Part shown: positions 1 to 11,410 of the stretch, one piece after another
Position numbering within the stretch: position 1 is the stretch's first letter
Layout: each line of letters starts with the position of its first letter
NCBI GenBank assembly: GCA_011033025.1
Contig: WFMF01000122.1
Location: 124,001 to 188,000, forward strand
From: Beroe forskalii
Taxonomy: Eukaryota; Ctenophora; Nuda; Beroida; Beroidae
Reading direction: 5' to 3'
Length of the DNA stretch: 64,000 nt
Program-made: the position numbers and the translations under genes
Notes under the pieces: generated by a model
What the model was told of the DNA's origin: nothing
What the model saw: the letters and a program-made list of their open reading frames with translations, nothing else
Databases searched by the model: none

Positions 1-165
1 TCTTAGCGTTGTTTATTGGAGGAGTAGTCACTTGAGGCTTCGTGGTCAGTGGGGACAGCTGAAACAATGGGTGGATTAGCATTTTAAGTTTGTGATAAGG
101 TAAGGATAACTATGTTTTGAGAGCATGAACTGATGCATAGGTTTCAACTGAACTCAACAATGATC
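1..165. other. Downstream flank, no gene seen
   Basis: Short AT-rich flank beyond the stop of the first minus-strand gene. It is probably that gene's 3' UTR, but I see no decisive polyadenylation signal. Confidence 0.3.
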
Positions 166-2606
166 CTACGAATGGATGCAATTACAAAAAAAACTTATTT
201 TCAATTCGGATTTCATTCTCAGCTCTGCACCGTTGTTAGAGTTTGAGTCGTTTGAGAAGATAGAATCCACCAGGTTCATATCGTGCTTTCCGCCGTGTGT
301 GGTCCTGAACTTGAAGGACCTACTCTTCTTGTTGTTCCCAGAGAAAGGCAGAGGTTTGAACTTGGGCAGGTTAGGGTCAGGGGTTTCAGCCAGAGGCGGA
401 GCTGGAGTTTCAGTGACTGGGGAGGTTTGCTTGACGGGTTTAAATTTAGACACAGACTGCTCCAAGGTCGTTACAGTGGTAGGAATTTCAGGAGGCTTCT
501 CAACCACCATCTTCTCAACTGGTCGCTCCACAGGCTTTTCCATCATAGGCTTTTCTGGAGGTGGCTTTTCCGCAGGTGGCTTTTCAAACAGTATAGATTC
601 AGAAATGGGCTTCTCGGGCGGCTTTTCGACTAGTTTGGGTGGAATCTTTTCGAGGATCTTTTCAGGTGGCTTCTCTGCCTTGTTTTCAGAACTCAGTTGT
701 TTCTTCAATCGAACGGGAGACTTTATTTTTGGAGTCAATGCTGCTTCAAAGAGCCCAAAATCGCTCAACCTGGGTTTAGGTTTTTCAACCTTCACCGGGG
801 ATGGTTTAGGGACCACCTGTTTAGGCGTGAGTTTCGGTGGCTCGGGTTTAGGAGTTAGTTTGGGAGCTGCTGGAGATTGCCTCACGGGAGAATCTTTTGG
901 AGAGTCTTTAGGAGATCGGATGCGCTTGGGAGAACGTTTTGGAGACGGTTTAGTGAATTCAGTGGGCATAACCAGAGGGTCACTTGTCGGGGATACAGTT
1001 TTAGGTTCAGGCTTCGTGACCTTGGGAGATTTTAGCGATTTAGGCGTCTCTCTTGGGGAAGCACTTGGCTTGGGAACCACGGGGGTCTCTTTCACAGGAG
1101 TTTCCTCGACTGATGAAACAGATGATTCCGCTTTTGAGGCCTCCTTTTCCGAGTTCTCCAGGATATTCCTGATTTTCTCGCCGTCTGACTCGATGCTGTT
1201 CCTCCTGAGTCTCCTCTGGAGCCTCTCGTTGGACTGGTTCCGGCTCTTCTCGTTAGATCGCCGCCTGGAGTCCCTGGTTTGGGGGGCAGGGGGTGTTCTG
1301 GCGGAGGGGGTACGTACTGAGGCGGGCTCCGGGGCTACTTCCTCCGCCGCATCGTCCTTCAGTTCTCCGTAGAACTTGGGGGCGCACGAGCGAGACCTGC
1401 ACTTGATCCGCTCGGAGACTGAGAGGGAGAAGTCCCCAGCGTAGATGGGGAGAGTGGAGGGGGAGCGAGGGGGAGTGAGGGGGGACTTGAGAGTGGCTGG
1501 CTTCGCTTCTTCAGCCTGAAATAGACAAGGGGTGAGTCAAGCGCAAGCAGAGCATGATCCATGTGAGTTGGTTCAACTTCAAAGCAAATTCATCTTATTG
1601 AAATGATGATAATTGAACTTCAATATTTATTTTAAAAAATAAAATGGAAAAACTCACGTTTTCTCGAGATCTGTTCAGTTTAGGTTTAGGTTTCGGCCTT
1701 GATTCGGGTTTTCGCTCAGTTTTCTGCGGTTTCTCCCTAACTTCCTCTTCAATTTCAGTGCTCTCCTCCTTCTCTCTCTTCCTGTTCTTGACGGAGGAAG
1801 TTGCCAGCAGTTTACTTGTGACTTTGGGCGGCTGAAGGAAAGTTGAAATATTTATCCTGGTGTGGACGCATCACAAGAAGTCCACAACAGAGGGCGGCCA
1901 AGGTGGCTGCTACTTTGATATAACTATCTCCTGAATGATAGTTGAAGGTGCAGAGCACGAATTTGCCAAAAATGTGTGGACGTCCTTTAAGTTAGAAAAG
2001 TAATTTGCAGATTAGAATTGAATAGGAAAAAGGGGCATATCAGTAACTGAGGATTATCAAAGCACTCGTACATACCTTGATTGTGAGCTTGTTAGGCTCC
2101 CTGGGTATCCCCTGATGGTAGATGATGATGGTGTCACACACTCGATGCTTCACCGCACTAGCAGCCAGGTTAGCCAGAACCGTAGAAAACACGTACGACT
2201 CCCGGTAATGTGGCTTGTTATCTGAAAGGGAACGGTTTAGCTGAAATATATAGGAATTTTGTAGGGGTAATCGGGGCAACAGCTGAGATTAGCATTCAAG
2301 AATTTCAAGTCAAAACTTGGGAAAACACTCGAAGTTAGATTCTCGAACGTTTTAAACTTACAAGAATTACAGTTTACTGACCCCCCACCCCTCAATAATT
2401 AGAAATCCCCAACATTTTAAATCAAATTACCCCCTTTCGATCCCCAGATTTCAGCACTCACTCTCGTTGTAGTTAGGCTTGTGTCGGGTGCACTTCCTCT
2501 TCTTCTTGATGGTAACGAGTTCCTCCCCCTCACTCCCACTGCTTTCTGAGGTGGTGGGAGGGGAGGCACTGGGTACCACGTACCTTCGCTTACTGCTTTT
2601 CATCAT
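166..2606 (-). CDS. Lys/Pro/Ser-rich protein, four exons, function unknown
   Basis: Exons on the minus strand: 2606-2462, 2221-2076, 1831-1658 and 1515-166, each joined by GT-AG introns and in frame across all three junctions, giving about 604 residues. The N-terminal third has basic runs (KKKRK) and a compact non-repetitive segment containing KPHYRESYVF and KHRVCDTIIIYH (exon 2), the only part that looks like a folded domain. The rest is low complexity: KPKPKPK, SPKDSPKDSP and many EKPPEKP-type repeats. The basic motifs and disorder suggest a nuclear or scaffold protein, but this is inference and I recognise no family. The start is uncertain: an acceptor-like CTGTAG lies just upstream of the ATG at 2606, so an earlier coding exon may exist. 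The large last exon is open for 450 codons and could be spliced further. Confidence 0.72.
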
Positions 2607-4110
2607 AGTGCTACAGACAAGGGAGGGGTTAGTCATTATATCGCAATGTTACTTGGAGATAATAGGAATGTGAGCAATGACGTATGTTAAGGTGAAGGAA
2701 TGGTTAAGATGGAGACATCATGAAACATTATAACGGTCAAAGGGTTATAAGATCGGGATTTCTAGAATTTCAAATTTTTTTTTCGTTATTTTGACCACCA
2801 CCATCAACTTTTAAGTGTTTTCCAGAATATTTTCCAGCCTGAAACACGAATATCGACCAGTAAACCGTCCAAGAAATCTGCAATAAAACACACGGAAACA
2901 AATACCATCACTTCAAAGCTAGCGTTCTGGTAAAAATGGGCTGACATAGTAACATAAATGATACAAACAACATTCTATTTACCACACTCTTGCCATTTCA
3001 CTGTCAAATCTGTATTTACACGCGTAAAAACTCTTTATCATCCGATCATTGAATATCAATATATTGTCTCATCAGTTTAATTACATAATTCAATGGCATT
3101 TAGCTGCTAGTTATGATATATTAGTGCTAATTGAGAGCCCTATTTAACAACAGCAGAGTAACAGCTAAGCATAGAAGATGCTAAAAGCGTCAATGTGCTA
3201 AAAGCACTTAAAGCACTTATTTCTGAGTGAATGCGACCCAGGCTGTCACGAACAAGAGCTCAATGATAAAGCGTAATCTGTACCTATTCATCATAATAGG
3301 TTACACAGGAAAATAGGCCGTCTGAATAATGGCCATATCGAAGTATCAATCTGCCTAATTTTTGAGCAAAGTATACAATCGTGATCACAATTGGGGACTA
3401 ACTTGCGTTGTTGTACAAATAGGGCTTTTATAGACACTTTAATTGAACTTTAATTGGTTATATATAATATATTTAAAAAGTTCTAAGTCTAACAAATAGG
3501 TAAAATACAGCAACGTTTAGAACTTATAAACAATAAACATTAAACTACACTTCGCACACAAAAACTCAGCAACAATTGACCCATCGATTAACATATCAAG
3601 TCAACCTTTTCCTTCACATATTTGTAAGTCAAATAGGTAATAAATCATTTCAATAGAAAGTTTTTGAGTGCAGAGTGCATACTAGGTTATAAAAGAGCAT
3701 GTATAAGAAAGGTTGGCATATAGATCTATCATAGAATCACTTATAAAATCAAAAGGAAATTATTCAGTCGAATCAATGAAATCTTAATATCAGACTGTAA
3801 CTCATTTTGTAGATGATACATGGAAAGAAGACGAAATAGAATTCTGAAAGTCTTTTGCTGCCCGGAAACCAATACTGTACATAAAAAGACTAATGTAAGC
3901 TGAAAAAGGTAATTCGACAATGGGGGCAATTTCAGGGCCTTAAACAAAACAGTTAAGGGTACTTCGAAGCCAAGTTACGGACACATGAGTAATAAGTTAA
4001 ATGGAAATTCAATAATATTTACAAGTACCCAATATACATATTCTGATCACATCAACTCACAAAACCTACTTGACCACAGAGACTTAGAAAGAACCAGCCA
4101 TACCTTACAA
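2607..4110. other. Intergenic, AT-rich, no gene seen
   Basis: No ORF of coding character. It may hold upstream exons or the promoter of the first gene and the 3' UTR of the proprotein convertase gene. The short ORFs here have no recognisable content. Confidence 0.4.
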
Positions 4111-6027
4111 CTAGAGCATTAAAAGGGCAGCATTAAGCACAGCCAGGAGCACAACTCCTGAATTTACCCCAGTAGCAGCAGTGTTCCTGGACCCCCTGAA
4201 GAGAGTATCAGCCACGAAGCTGGCATTCCCTGACACCGGCACCTCACTTGACAAGTTCCTCAGCTCCGGAAGGTAGGCAGTGCCGTGTAGCTTCAGGTTC
4301 CAAGACTCAAACACCATGCTTTTACTTCCTATGTTCTCCACTGACAGAGTCCAGAGCCCCGCAGGGTTCTCTCCCCAGCTGTGGACGGTCATGAAGGGCC
4401 AGGCTAAGAAATCCCCGGGCAGCATCATGGTCGTTTTTCCGGGAGTTCAGGAGGTTGGAGACAGTGCCGGTAGGAGAGGCTAGCTTGAGCACGATGTCAC
4501 CCCGCCTGCCAGCTTCTATAGTCACCTCACACTGGACATGCTCCAAGTGTAGGATACTGCTGCAAGGACCACTGATTAGAGTGGAGAATACCACCTTCTC
4601 CCCCGGCCTCACGTTCCTCTTGTCCTTGATCAGGCCGCTCTCACACACACTCTTCTCAGGTACGGTGTTCCAGAGCCGGGCTAGCTCCACCAGCGCACCT
4701 GCATCCAGCACTCCGTACCCGAACTTGTGGGAGACAGAGAACCCAGCACTATTCGTAACCCAGTCATCATCTGCTAGATTACTAGACTTGCTGGTCCTGA
4801 CCACAAGGTGCTGGATGTCTCGCCAGGAGAGCAGAGGAGCGGCTTGGAGCACCAGAGCGAAGATACCTGCCGCTAGAGGCGCAGAAGCGCTGGTGCCAGT
4901 GTGGCGGTCAGTGCACTTCCCATGCAGGTCAGTGGTCATGACCTGGCGCTCCCTGTGACTCCCACTGGAGTAGGTCACAGCCAGAGTGGAGCTGCAGGTT
5001 TCAGAGTACCACGGCTGAGTGCCCTTCTCAGACACTGAGCCGATGGAGAGAGTCCAGATGGCGTTAGTATAGCCGTCGCAGTTGCAGTTGTCACTGTACG
5101 TTCCCCCATTACCACTCGCCCAAACGAAGATATTGCCGAGCCCCTTGCGTCCCTGCTCCACGCCCCGAATAAAGGTGCTTTGAGTGAGGTACCCCGGCCC
5201 ATCCACTGTCTTGCCGTCATCATCAGGCCCCCAACTCGCACTGTAGATGTCCACATAGTTAGAGTTCCATCCTAGAGCCCCCGCCTCCACGGCATCCGTG
5301 ACAATGCCATCCAGCATCCTGATGCCACCGATGTTGGCATGGAATGCCACCCCCACGCCGCAGTACTCGTTGTTAGCTACGGCAGCCACCTCCCCCGCAC
5401 ACCGAGTGCCGTGTTTGTTCTCATTAGTCGCTTCGTAGCGCGGCATGGGGTCCGGGTCCTGGTCGTTTAGGTCCCTGCTGGCTAGCGGGTCGTAGTTCGG
5501 TAGGATGTCGGGGTGGTTGTACTCCAACCCGTCGTCCAGGATGGTGACCACCACGCCAGACCCAGTGGCGCCCTGCAGCCACGCCCCCGTCACGTTGTTA
5601 CGGTCTTTGAAGAGGTACCACTGACGGGAGAAGAGTGGGTCGTTGAAGGAAATGTCCTCCTCGCGGTACTCAACACGCGATACAGTGGGATTGTCTGTCG
5701 TTGTGGTGGCGTTTCGGCGTTTCCGTGACAACTGTTTTTGTTGCGTGGCGCTGGTCACGTGCGCGTGACTCATCACGTGCTGGGTCACGTGCTCTGCGTG
5801 ACTGTCTGATAACTCAGGGTGGTGGGGTGGAGGAAGATGTGGTGTTCGGGAAGGTGGTCACCTATCGCTCCCACGTACCGCAGACCGAGGTCGGAGGCGA
5901 TCCTGCGCGGGTCGCCGGAGGGCGCCACGGCGGCAACCCAGGTGTGATGGTACATCGCCCGACATTGGGGCGGCAAACAGAGAAATAGAAGTGTTGTCAG
6001 AAGGAGAGAGGCGAGTCCAGGAACCAT
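4111..6027 (-). CDS. Furin/kexin-type proprotein convertase, two frameshifts
   Basis: Subtilisin-like protease that cleaves secretory precursors after basic residues. Reading from ATG 6027: hydrophobic signal peptide (about residues 1-24), prodomain, activation site SRKRR (about 105), then the S8 catalytic domain with Asp in TILDDG (about 164), His in KHGTRC (about 205), oxyanion Asn in ASGNGG (about 306) and Ser in GTSASAP (about 379). A P domain follows, with the family's RRGD motif and WPFMTVHSWGE. The C-terminus is a hydrophobic tail (VVLLAVLNAALLML) instead of a Cys-rich region with a long cytosolic domain. Two one-base shifts break the frame: one in the prodomain near 5815-5825 (C run) and one in a T5 run at 4434-4438 inside the P domain. 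Both restore obvious family homology on either side. The gene is intronless. Consensus errors in homopolymers are likely; a processed retrocopy decaying into a pseudogene is the alternative. Confidence 0.85.
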
Positions 6028-6048
6028 ATAAATCTGCCCGCCACACAC

Positions 6049-7182
6049 TCTCTTGCGAGATCCTATGCGGTGTTACCTTGCGGACATGATGCACCAGGAT
6101 CCTCCTCAAATTTGTTTGATATAAAGTAGTGTTTGTTAAAGTTGATGGTGGTGGTTCAGCAATTCTCCCTGACAATTCGTACGTGTGCTCGCAGAAAATT
6201 AGAAATATATTCCGAATTTGGTATAACTACTGCATTTTTAAGACACCCGAAATTAATATTTTAAATGGTGTGTGACTGCACTTAATGTAATATTTCATTC
6301 TAGAAGAGGGATGCATGTTTCATGATGTCTAGGGGGTAAAATTAATCTAAATTCATCAGAAATTTAAAGCAGTAGAACTGCAGCAATTTCATTGTACCAC
6401 GCATCATGAAATAGTAATTTTTGATGAAACATATTTCATCAGAAATTACTATTGACTTTAACAAACACTGATTTATATCAGATCAAATGTTTTATCAAAA
6501 ATAACAAAATTATGAAATTGCTATTAACGGAATTCAAATATGCTAGAATGTTTAAATTTTTGGGTGGTACAATCAAATGTCAGCAGATCTAATTTAGTGT
6601 GAATCAATAAGCTTTGCATGAATTATATTCGGTGAAAAGTGAAGTAAATATTTGCTCAAATAACGACGGCGTATTAACAAACCAGAAAGATCCTGAAATC
6701 ACCATACACCGATCAATTTGTGCCTGAGTTTAATGTCAACTCAGGCGCTGATTGGTCAATGTCAAATGGAACTGTTGATAAGCTAATATGCTGTCGATTT
6801 TAATGTGATCAATCTATTCAAGTCAAACCGCCTTCTTTGTCGAGCGGTCTAAACTAAAATTCACTGAAAGATGCCTAAACGAACATTGAAATCAATTCAA
6901 TGTTCTTTGAAATCTTTTAAATAGTAGAATTGTACACCAGACCATGAAAAGCACGAACGTTCAGAAGAAACAACTTTCAGAAAATAAACGCAACCTTTCA
7001 GAAAATTAGACTTGTAGCCTGTTAACAATTAAAGAGAACAATAGCCCTATACTCTGGCTGTTTCGAGAAGAAATTGGCACACCAAATACCATAATAATAT
7101 ATTGACAAGCGGCAAATTCTTGTCAACAACCCAATCAATATTAAAATGTTATTACATAGGTCGCACGGCAAATACTCCAGGC
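6049..7182. other. Intergenic, AT-rich, no gene seen
   Basis: Upstream region of the convertase gene. It contains several short repeated phrases around ATTTCATCAGAAATT (6350-6460) but no coding signal. Confidence 0.35.
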
Positions 7183-7225
7183 TTTATCCATCAACTTGCC
7201 ACGTTAAATCCTGATAATGACGTCA
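7183..7225 (-). repeat. Paired-CRE element, copy 1
   Basis: A perfect TGACGTCA at 7218-7225 is followed on the minus strand by the element's 27-nt core, beginning TTATCAGGATTTAA. The second site is degenerate. Confidence 0.75.
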
Positions 7226-7280
7226 CATCCATTCGCCGGGTATTTGAGGGCGAGCTGTCCAAGGTGACTTGGTGGTCGCT

Positions 7281-7365
7281 TCCACAGCCAATATATATAA
7301 GTTATCACGTGACTTGATTGGTCACGTGACCCGAACCATTCACGTGAATCAACCAATAACGTTGC
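7281..7365. promoter_or_regulatory. Promoter-like module: TATA, CACGTG x3, CCAAT
   Basis: A TATATATAAG stretch is followed by TCACGTGA (two CACGTGAC contexts and CACGTGAA) and CCAAT/ATTGG pentamers. The same mix of TATA, paired CACGTGAC and ATTGG lies just upstream of the actin gene in this window. No ORF of note follows on either strand, so any transcript would be noncoding or very short. The motifs are seen; promoter activity is inferred. Confidence 0.45.
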
Positions 7366-7543
7366 GGGATAGTCGCGTGATAGCATTAATGACTAATGTG
7401 TCTAGAAGTCCAGCCAGTGACGCAAAAGCATAATATGTTAACATCTAATACATGTCTAAACTATCATACCATTTACAAAGCGAGAATATAAATAGAAAGT
7501 GCCTAAGTAGGGCGTGTACAAAGGGAACAGCGAGAAATTTTAA

Positions 7544-7804
7544 ATGCACCAAATCGAAATCAATTTTAAGAGAAATACCTTCCTCTATGCAAGAGATTGG
7601 GGAGAGCAAATGACGTTAAAGTACAAAGAACACCACAGAAAAGAATTCAGGATCTCAAATACCGAGAAAAGCATTCCAAAGGAGGAGCAAAATATCTACA
7701 AACGATCGATTAGAAGTCGCGAGAAGCGCATTTTGACATTTTGGTGCAACAAAGGCGTGTCGGAAAAGACAATTGATCTTTTGAGAGGGTTGCCGCGATC
7801 TTAG
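7544..7804 (+). other. Isolated 86-codon ORF, doubtful
   Basis: An ATG-initiated Lys/Arg-rich ORF in otherwise noncoding sequence about 200 nt downstream of the promoter-like module. It has no recognisable motif, signal peptide or membrane segment, and no homologue elsewhere in the window. Probably chance, but it is the only ORF of any length in this stretch. Confidence 0.15.
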
Positions 7805-8002
7805 CTAATGAAGAGCTGCTTTGACATCTGACATTTCCCATGACTCCTCTAATCGGGATATACCAAAAGCAGAATATCAGAGCTCTGGTTACCGCTGGGT
7901 AACAAGACGCTCCCTAATTCATGGTGATTAGAGTGCTGACGATTTAAATAGAGGGTCAGGATCTTGTGAGCTGGAGCTGGTCATATTTCACGCGGCGTAT
8001 CT

Positions 8003-8080
8003 GAGAAATATACGAATGCCCCCATACTCACCAATAGATTGTGAGAAATATACGGATGCCTTCATACCCCGAATAGAATG
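8003..8080. repeat. Two-copy direct repeat, about 38 bp
   Basis: The phrase GAGAAATATACGAATGCC recurs about 39 bp later as GAGAAATATACGGATGCC, with related flanks in both copies. Small local tandem duplication. Confidence 0.6.
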
Positions 8081-8304
8081 AGCGGGCAGCTTGAATAGCA
8101 AACAAAGTACAAGCGCAATGGCTGGTTCTATAATAGAAAATGGCAAATAAACGGTCCACGCGAGGCTGAGGTATTGTAAAAAGCGGGTGTGTACACATCA
8201 ATGGAGGGTGTGAGAAGGAGCCAATGATAGGGAAAGGACGATCCAGCAATCTACCGAGGCATATCTTAGTCTGTATTCGACATTCGAACAATTGGTGGTG
8301 AGAT

Positions 8305-8347
8305 TAACGTCACTATGACAGTTCATAATAGTGAATTCATGACGTCA
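8305..8347 (+). repeat. Paired-CRE element, divergent copy 2
   Basis: TAACGTCA, a 27-nt core and a perfect TGACGTCA (8340-8347). The core has diverged but the spacing is kept. The downstream phrase (CACACCGCCTTTTCATCATG) resembles that after the copy at 13320. Confidence 0.6.
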
Positions 8348-8525
8348 CACCGCCTTTTCATCATGCGAAGCACATCAAAATACACGGTATATGCTAATCA
8401 ATAGAAACCAATGAAAAGCCATGGAGAGACGCAGTAGGTATAGAAAATCTCTACCAATTATCAAATAATACGAGGTCAGGGTTGGGGTATATACAGGCTG
8501 TGTAGGAGCAATAGGTGACTGAGAG

Positions 8526-8568
8526 TGACGTCATTATCAAGGCTTAGAATGGTGAACTGATGACGTTT
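8526..8568 (+). repeat. Paired-CRE element, copy 3
   Basis: Perfect TGACGTCA at 8526-8533, core with CTTAGAATGGTGAACTGA, then TGACGTTT. Preceded by GAGAG, as in several other copies. Confidence 0.8.
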
Positions 8569-8599
8569 AAAGTGCCTACTCTCCTTGAACAACGCTCCG

Positions 8600-9446
8600 T
8601 GTACTGAGTGGCTTTGTACGATATAGACAGGTCATTGGCAGGTCCATCAAAACCCGGGTATATAGTAAATATACAGCGAGGTATGGGAATCAAGGGAGCT
8701 CTCAGGCAGGAGTCATGGTGGTATGAAGCTTCAGATCTCGAGTCTGTTTATTGTGCGTGGGTTTTGTATACGGGGGAGATCGAGTGTATTGGTCATATAT
8801 AAACGGGAAGCTAGCTCAACAGAAAATAGAGGAAGTTGGCAATGTTAAAAAACAAGGGGAAGTAAAACGAATGGTCGAAACACCCGGAAGAAATGTAAGG
8901 AGAAGCCTGGTATAGCCTGGCTACGCTAAGAAACAAAGAGATAACAGGAAGTATTGAGCTTCGGTTTGATAAGAGAGATATCAAGATATATCAGGTTCTA
9001 TGGAAGTCGAATAAACCACGGATATCAAGGCAAATACGTTACTGATGCTTCACGAAGATGTGGTGAAGTTTTTGGGAAACTTATCGGTAGCTGAAGTGCT
9101 TGAAGAGCACTGAACAAAACCGTACAATCAAGATTCTGCGGAGAGAATATATTATGAAGGAGCAGCTAGAACACAATCAGCTGTGTCCTGGGGTCTCACT
9201 ATTCCTATTCATCACAATCACGAGACTGAGAAAATGTAGGCTGACCATTCGGCGCAAATAAATAAGTAAATACATGAACGTCTTTATAATATCAAACGCT
9301 ATGATAATACTACCAGGGACGCAGGTAATAAGAATATTAAACAGCGAGGCTCTGTAAATATAAATATTAACTATACCCAATATATTGATATACGAGATGT
9401 GCAGCCCGGGGCTATATATTAGAGAAACCATACAAAGCACTTGGCT
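8600..9446. other. No gene seen
   Basis: Mixed-composition noncoding stretch. Its short ORFs have no recognisable motif. Confidence 0.3.
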
Positions 9447-9510
9447 AACCAATGAACGGGCAGTACCGGCTAGGGAGTAGCCAATGAGAAGCCAGGAAAC
9501 GGATCACGTG
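9447..9510. promoter_or_regulatory. CCAAT x2 plus CACGTGAC cluster
   Basis: Two CCAATGA pentamer contexts about 30 bp apart are followed by GATCACGTGACC. The arrangement resembles the modules at 7281-7365 and 15740-15835. No coding start follows nearby. Regulatory function is inferred from motif density only. Confidence 0.35.
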
Positions 9511-9772
9511 ACCTCTCAAAGTGGTGTGTACAGAGCTCACACACAGAGCCCGGTTTATTAGAGAATGTACTACACACGTTTTATTGATGATAATATACTG
9601 CGAGTTATATGAGACTTAGTTTACACTCACACACACTCACTCACACACTGAGGCCGTGACCCATTGTGGAGATGTTCCGTGAGGAAATGTACACGAAAAG
9701 ATGAGGAGAGAGGGGCATTATTCAAAGAAACACTCAATACAAACGTATATAATCAAAATATTAATTAGAAGA
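9511..9772. other. Flank with short CA-rich microsatellite
   Basis: Contains CACACTCACACACACTCACTC around 9620-9650 and otherwise simple AT-rich sequence. It probably includes the 3' UTR of the CIA30-domain gene. Confidence 0.4.
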
Positions 9773-10496
9773 TCATTTCTTCACAATTACAACATTGAGC
9801 AATTCATTGAATGAAAATGAGCTAGTTAATAAACATTTCAAAAACAAGTTAACAGTATTAACCTCCAAGGACCCCACGCCTTTTTGCTTAAAATCGTCAT
9901 AAACACCACCAAAAGTCTGAAATCCAAATCTTACAGATTTTACTGAAATCCAGCGCAGGTGCATCTGGAACCTCCTTACCCCAGTGGTATGCTTTAAACC
10001 CATCAAATGGCAACTCCACATCCTCAAACTCTGCCAGCCCTGACAACTTAAACTTCTGCTCGTACGTGTAATTCTGTGCTGGTCCGGAATTTTGGTTGTC
10101 TGTAAGTACAATTTTCCAAAAGCTAAGCTGCCCCTGACCTCTCAGATTTAACCTTATTCCTTGAGCTTCCTTACATTCAGCAGAAATTGCAGGCAAGTTA
10201 GTCTGTACCCCTGCAAAACCAGCTCCGTTTGGCTGCGGGTTAATAACCGCAAAGATTACAGCTCGTTGGAATAGCTGACTACGTTGGAGGGTAATGACAG
10301 CTTTTGACATGCCCGGTGTTCGGACAGTGTCACTGACTTCAGTCCAGGAGTCAATGTCTTGAGTGGTGGTGAAGTCAAATAGCGTGGGGTGTGAACATGT
10401 TGCAAGGGTCATGGTAGTGCGGGCTATTAGGGTGCTGGAGGCTGCACGGAGGAGAGCGGGGTGTAAGACTAATACAGCACACGGCAGAACAAACAT
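9773..10496 (-). CDS. CIA30-domain (NDUFAF1-like) protein, one frameshift
   Basis: Single exon. From ATG 10496 an N-terminal stretch with no acidic residues and several Arg (about 35 residues) could be a mitochondrial presequence or a signal peptide. The CIA30 fold follows: LFDFTTTQDIDSW, FAVINPQPNGAGFAGVQTN, GIRLNLRGQG, YEQKF and FDGFKAYHWGKEV. The family's closing strand (GFQTFGGVYDDFKQ, then GVGSLEV) appears only after a one-base shift at the T3 run written AAA on the plus strand at 9925-9927. Reading on ends at TGA 9773, for about 240 residues. NDUFAF1 is an assembly factor of respiratory complex I, but CIA30 domains also occur in other proteins, so the role is not certain. The shift resembles those in the convertase gene and is probably a consensus error. 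Confidence 0.82.
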
Positions 10497-11031
10497 TAGA
10501 GCTAATGGTGTATAAATATAAAAGTTAGATGAAAGGCTGTTCTTAGTTCTATTAACTTGATGATGTCATAACATATATTGCTGAAAAATGCCATTAAAAT
10601 ATTCCAAAAGAAACTTGTGTCGCAACACTTACTTCTTTTATTTAGTTAACTAGTTACTACACAACCGTTTTATCAGTTTGAGCGAGTTTTTAAGTAAATG
10701 TACACACCACAAAATGAGACAGAAAATGAGACACATGACATGGGGAGATAACAATGCCTTCATTTGGAGGAGACCGAGAAAACACCCAAACTATACTATC
10801 ATACGAGACATTCCACAATTCCAAGAAACTGCGTACATAATCAAGGTATTCTAGGAATTCTGTCTACATATAACACGGTGTGACTATATAACAAAGGTTA
10901 CTATGGGTACAGCAAACCGAGTATAATAAAATACACCATCTTGATATATTATGTGAACGACATCATCCCTTGCCAGCCACCTGTCACACACATGACACAT
11001 CAACCGTCATACTCATGATCATGATACGAGG
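10497..11031. other. Intergenic, no gene seen
   Basis: Upstream flank of the CIA30-domain gene. AT-rich with TATA-like stretches and no ORF of note. Confidence 0.35.
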
Positions 11032-11065
11032 TGACGTCATTATCATGGTCAGACTGATGACATCA
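11032..11065 (+). repeat. Paired-CRE element, shortened copy 4
   Basis: TGACGTCA, then TTATCATGG..., then TGACATCA. This is the only copy whose core is 18 nt instead of 27, consistent with a 9-nt deletion. Confidence 0.65.
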
Positions 11066-11119
11066 TCTCTCTGTCTTGGATACGATATGTTGCCTTGTCA
11101 CGATATATTCGTAGACTAA

Positions 11120-11210
11120 TCACTAACGTACAGTCAGATCAGGAGGTAGATCTAACAAGGCAGAGACTAACGTACAATCAATCAGATCTCAAGGTAGAGA
11201 TAGGAATAGA
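11120..11210. repeat. Two-copy direct repeat, about 45 bp
   Basis: ACTAACGTACAGTCAGATCA recurs about 47 bp on as ACTAACGTACAATCAATCAG. Each copy continues into a similar AGGTAGA phrase. Confidence 0.6.
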
Positions 11211-11410
11211 GTTTGAAACTGCCGCGTGTATCAACTGTAATTTCATGACAAAGCACAAACAAAACAGTAGCTTAAATTAACGCCAGTACGATCCAAATGA
11301 TAGTACGTAAACTATGCGAAGTTTCATCATACTCATGGAATTCAACACATCAGGAATTAATCACTAAATAAAATAAGATTGGATTTAGCATTACCCATTA
11401 GAATTCAAAA

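Noticed and set aside
176-1372. 398-codon plus-strand ORF (Gly/Phe-rich) opposite the first gene
   Set aside because: It is the antisense shadow of the Lys/Pro/Ser-rich exon. The minus strand joins properly to three upstream exons through GT-AG introns; the plus strand does not.
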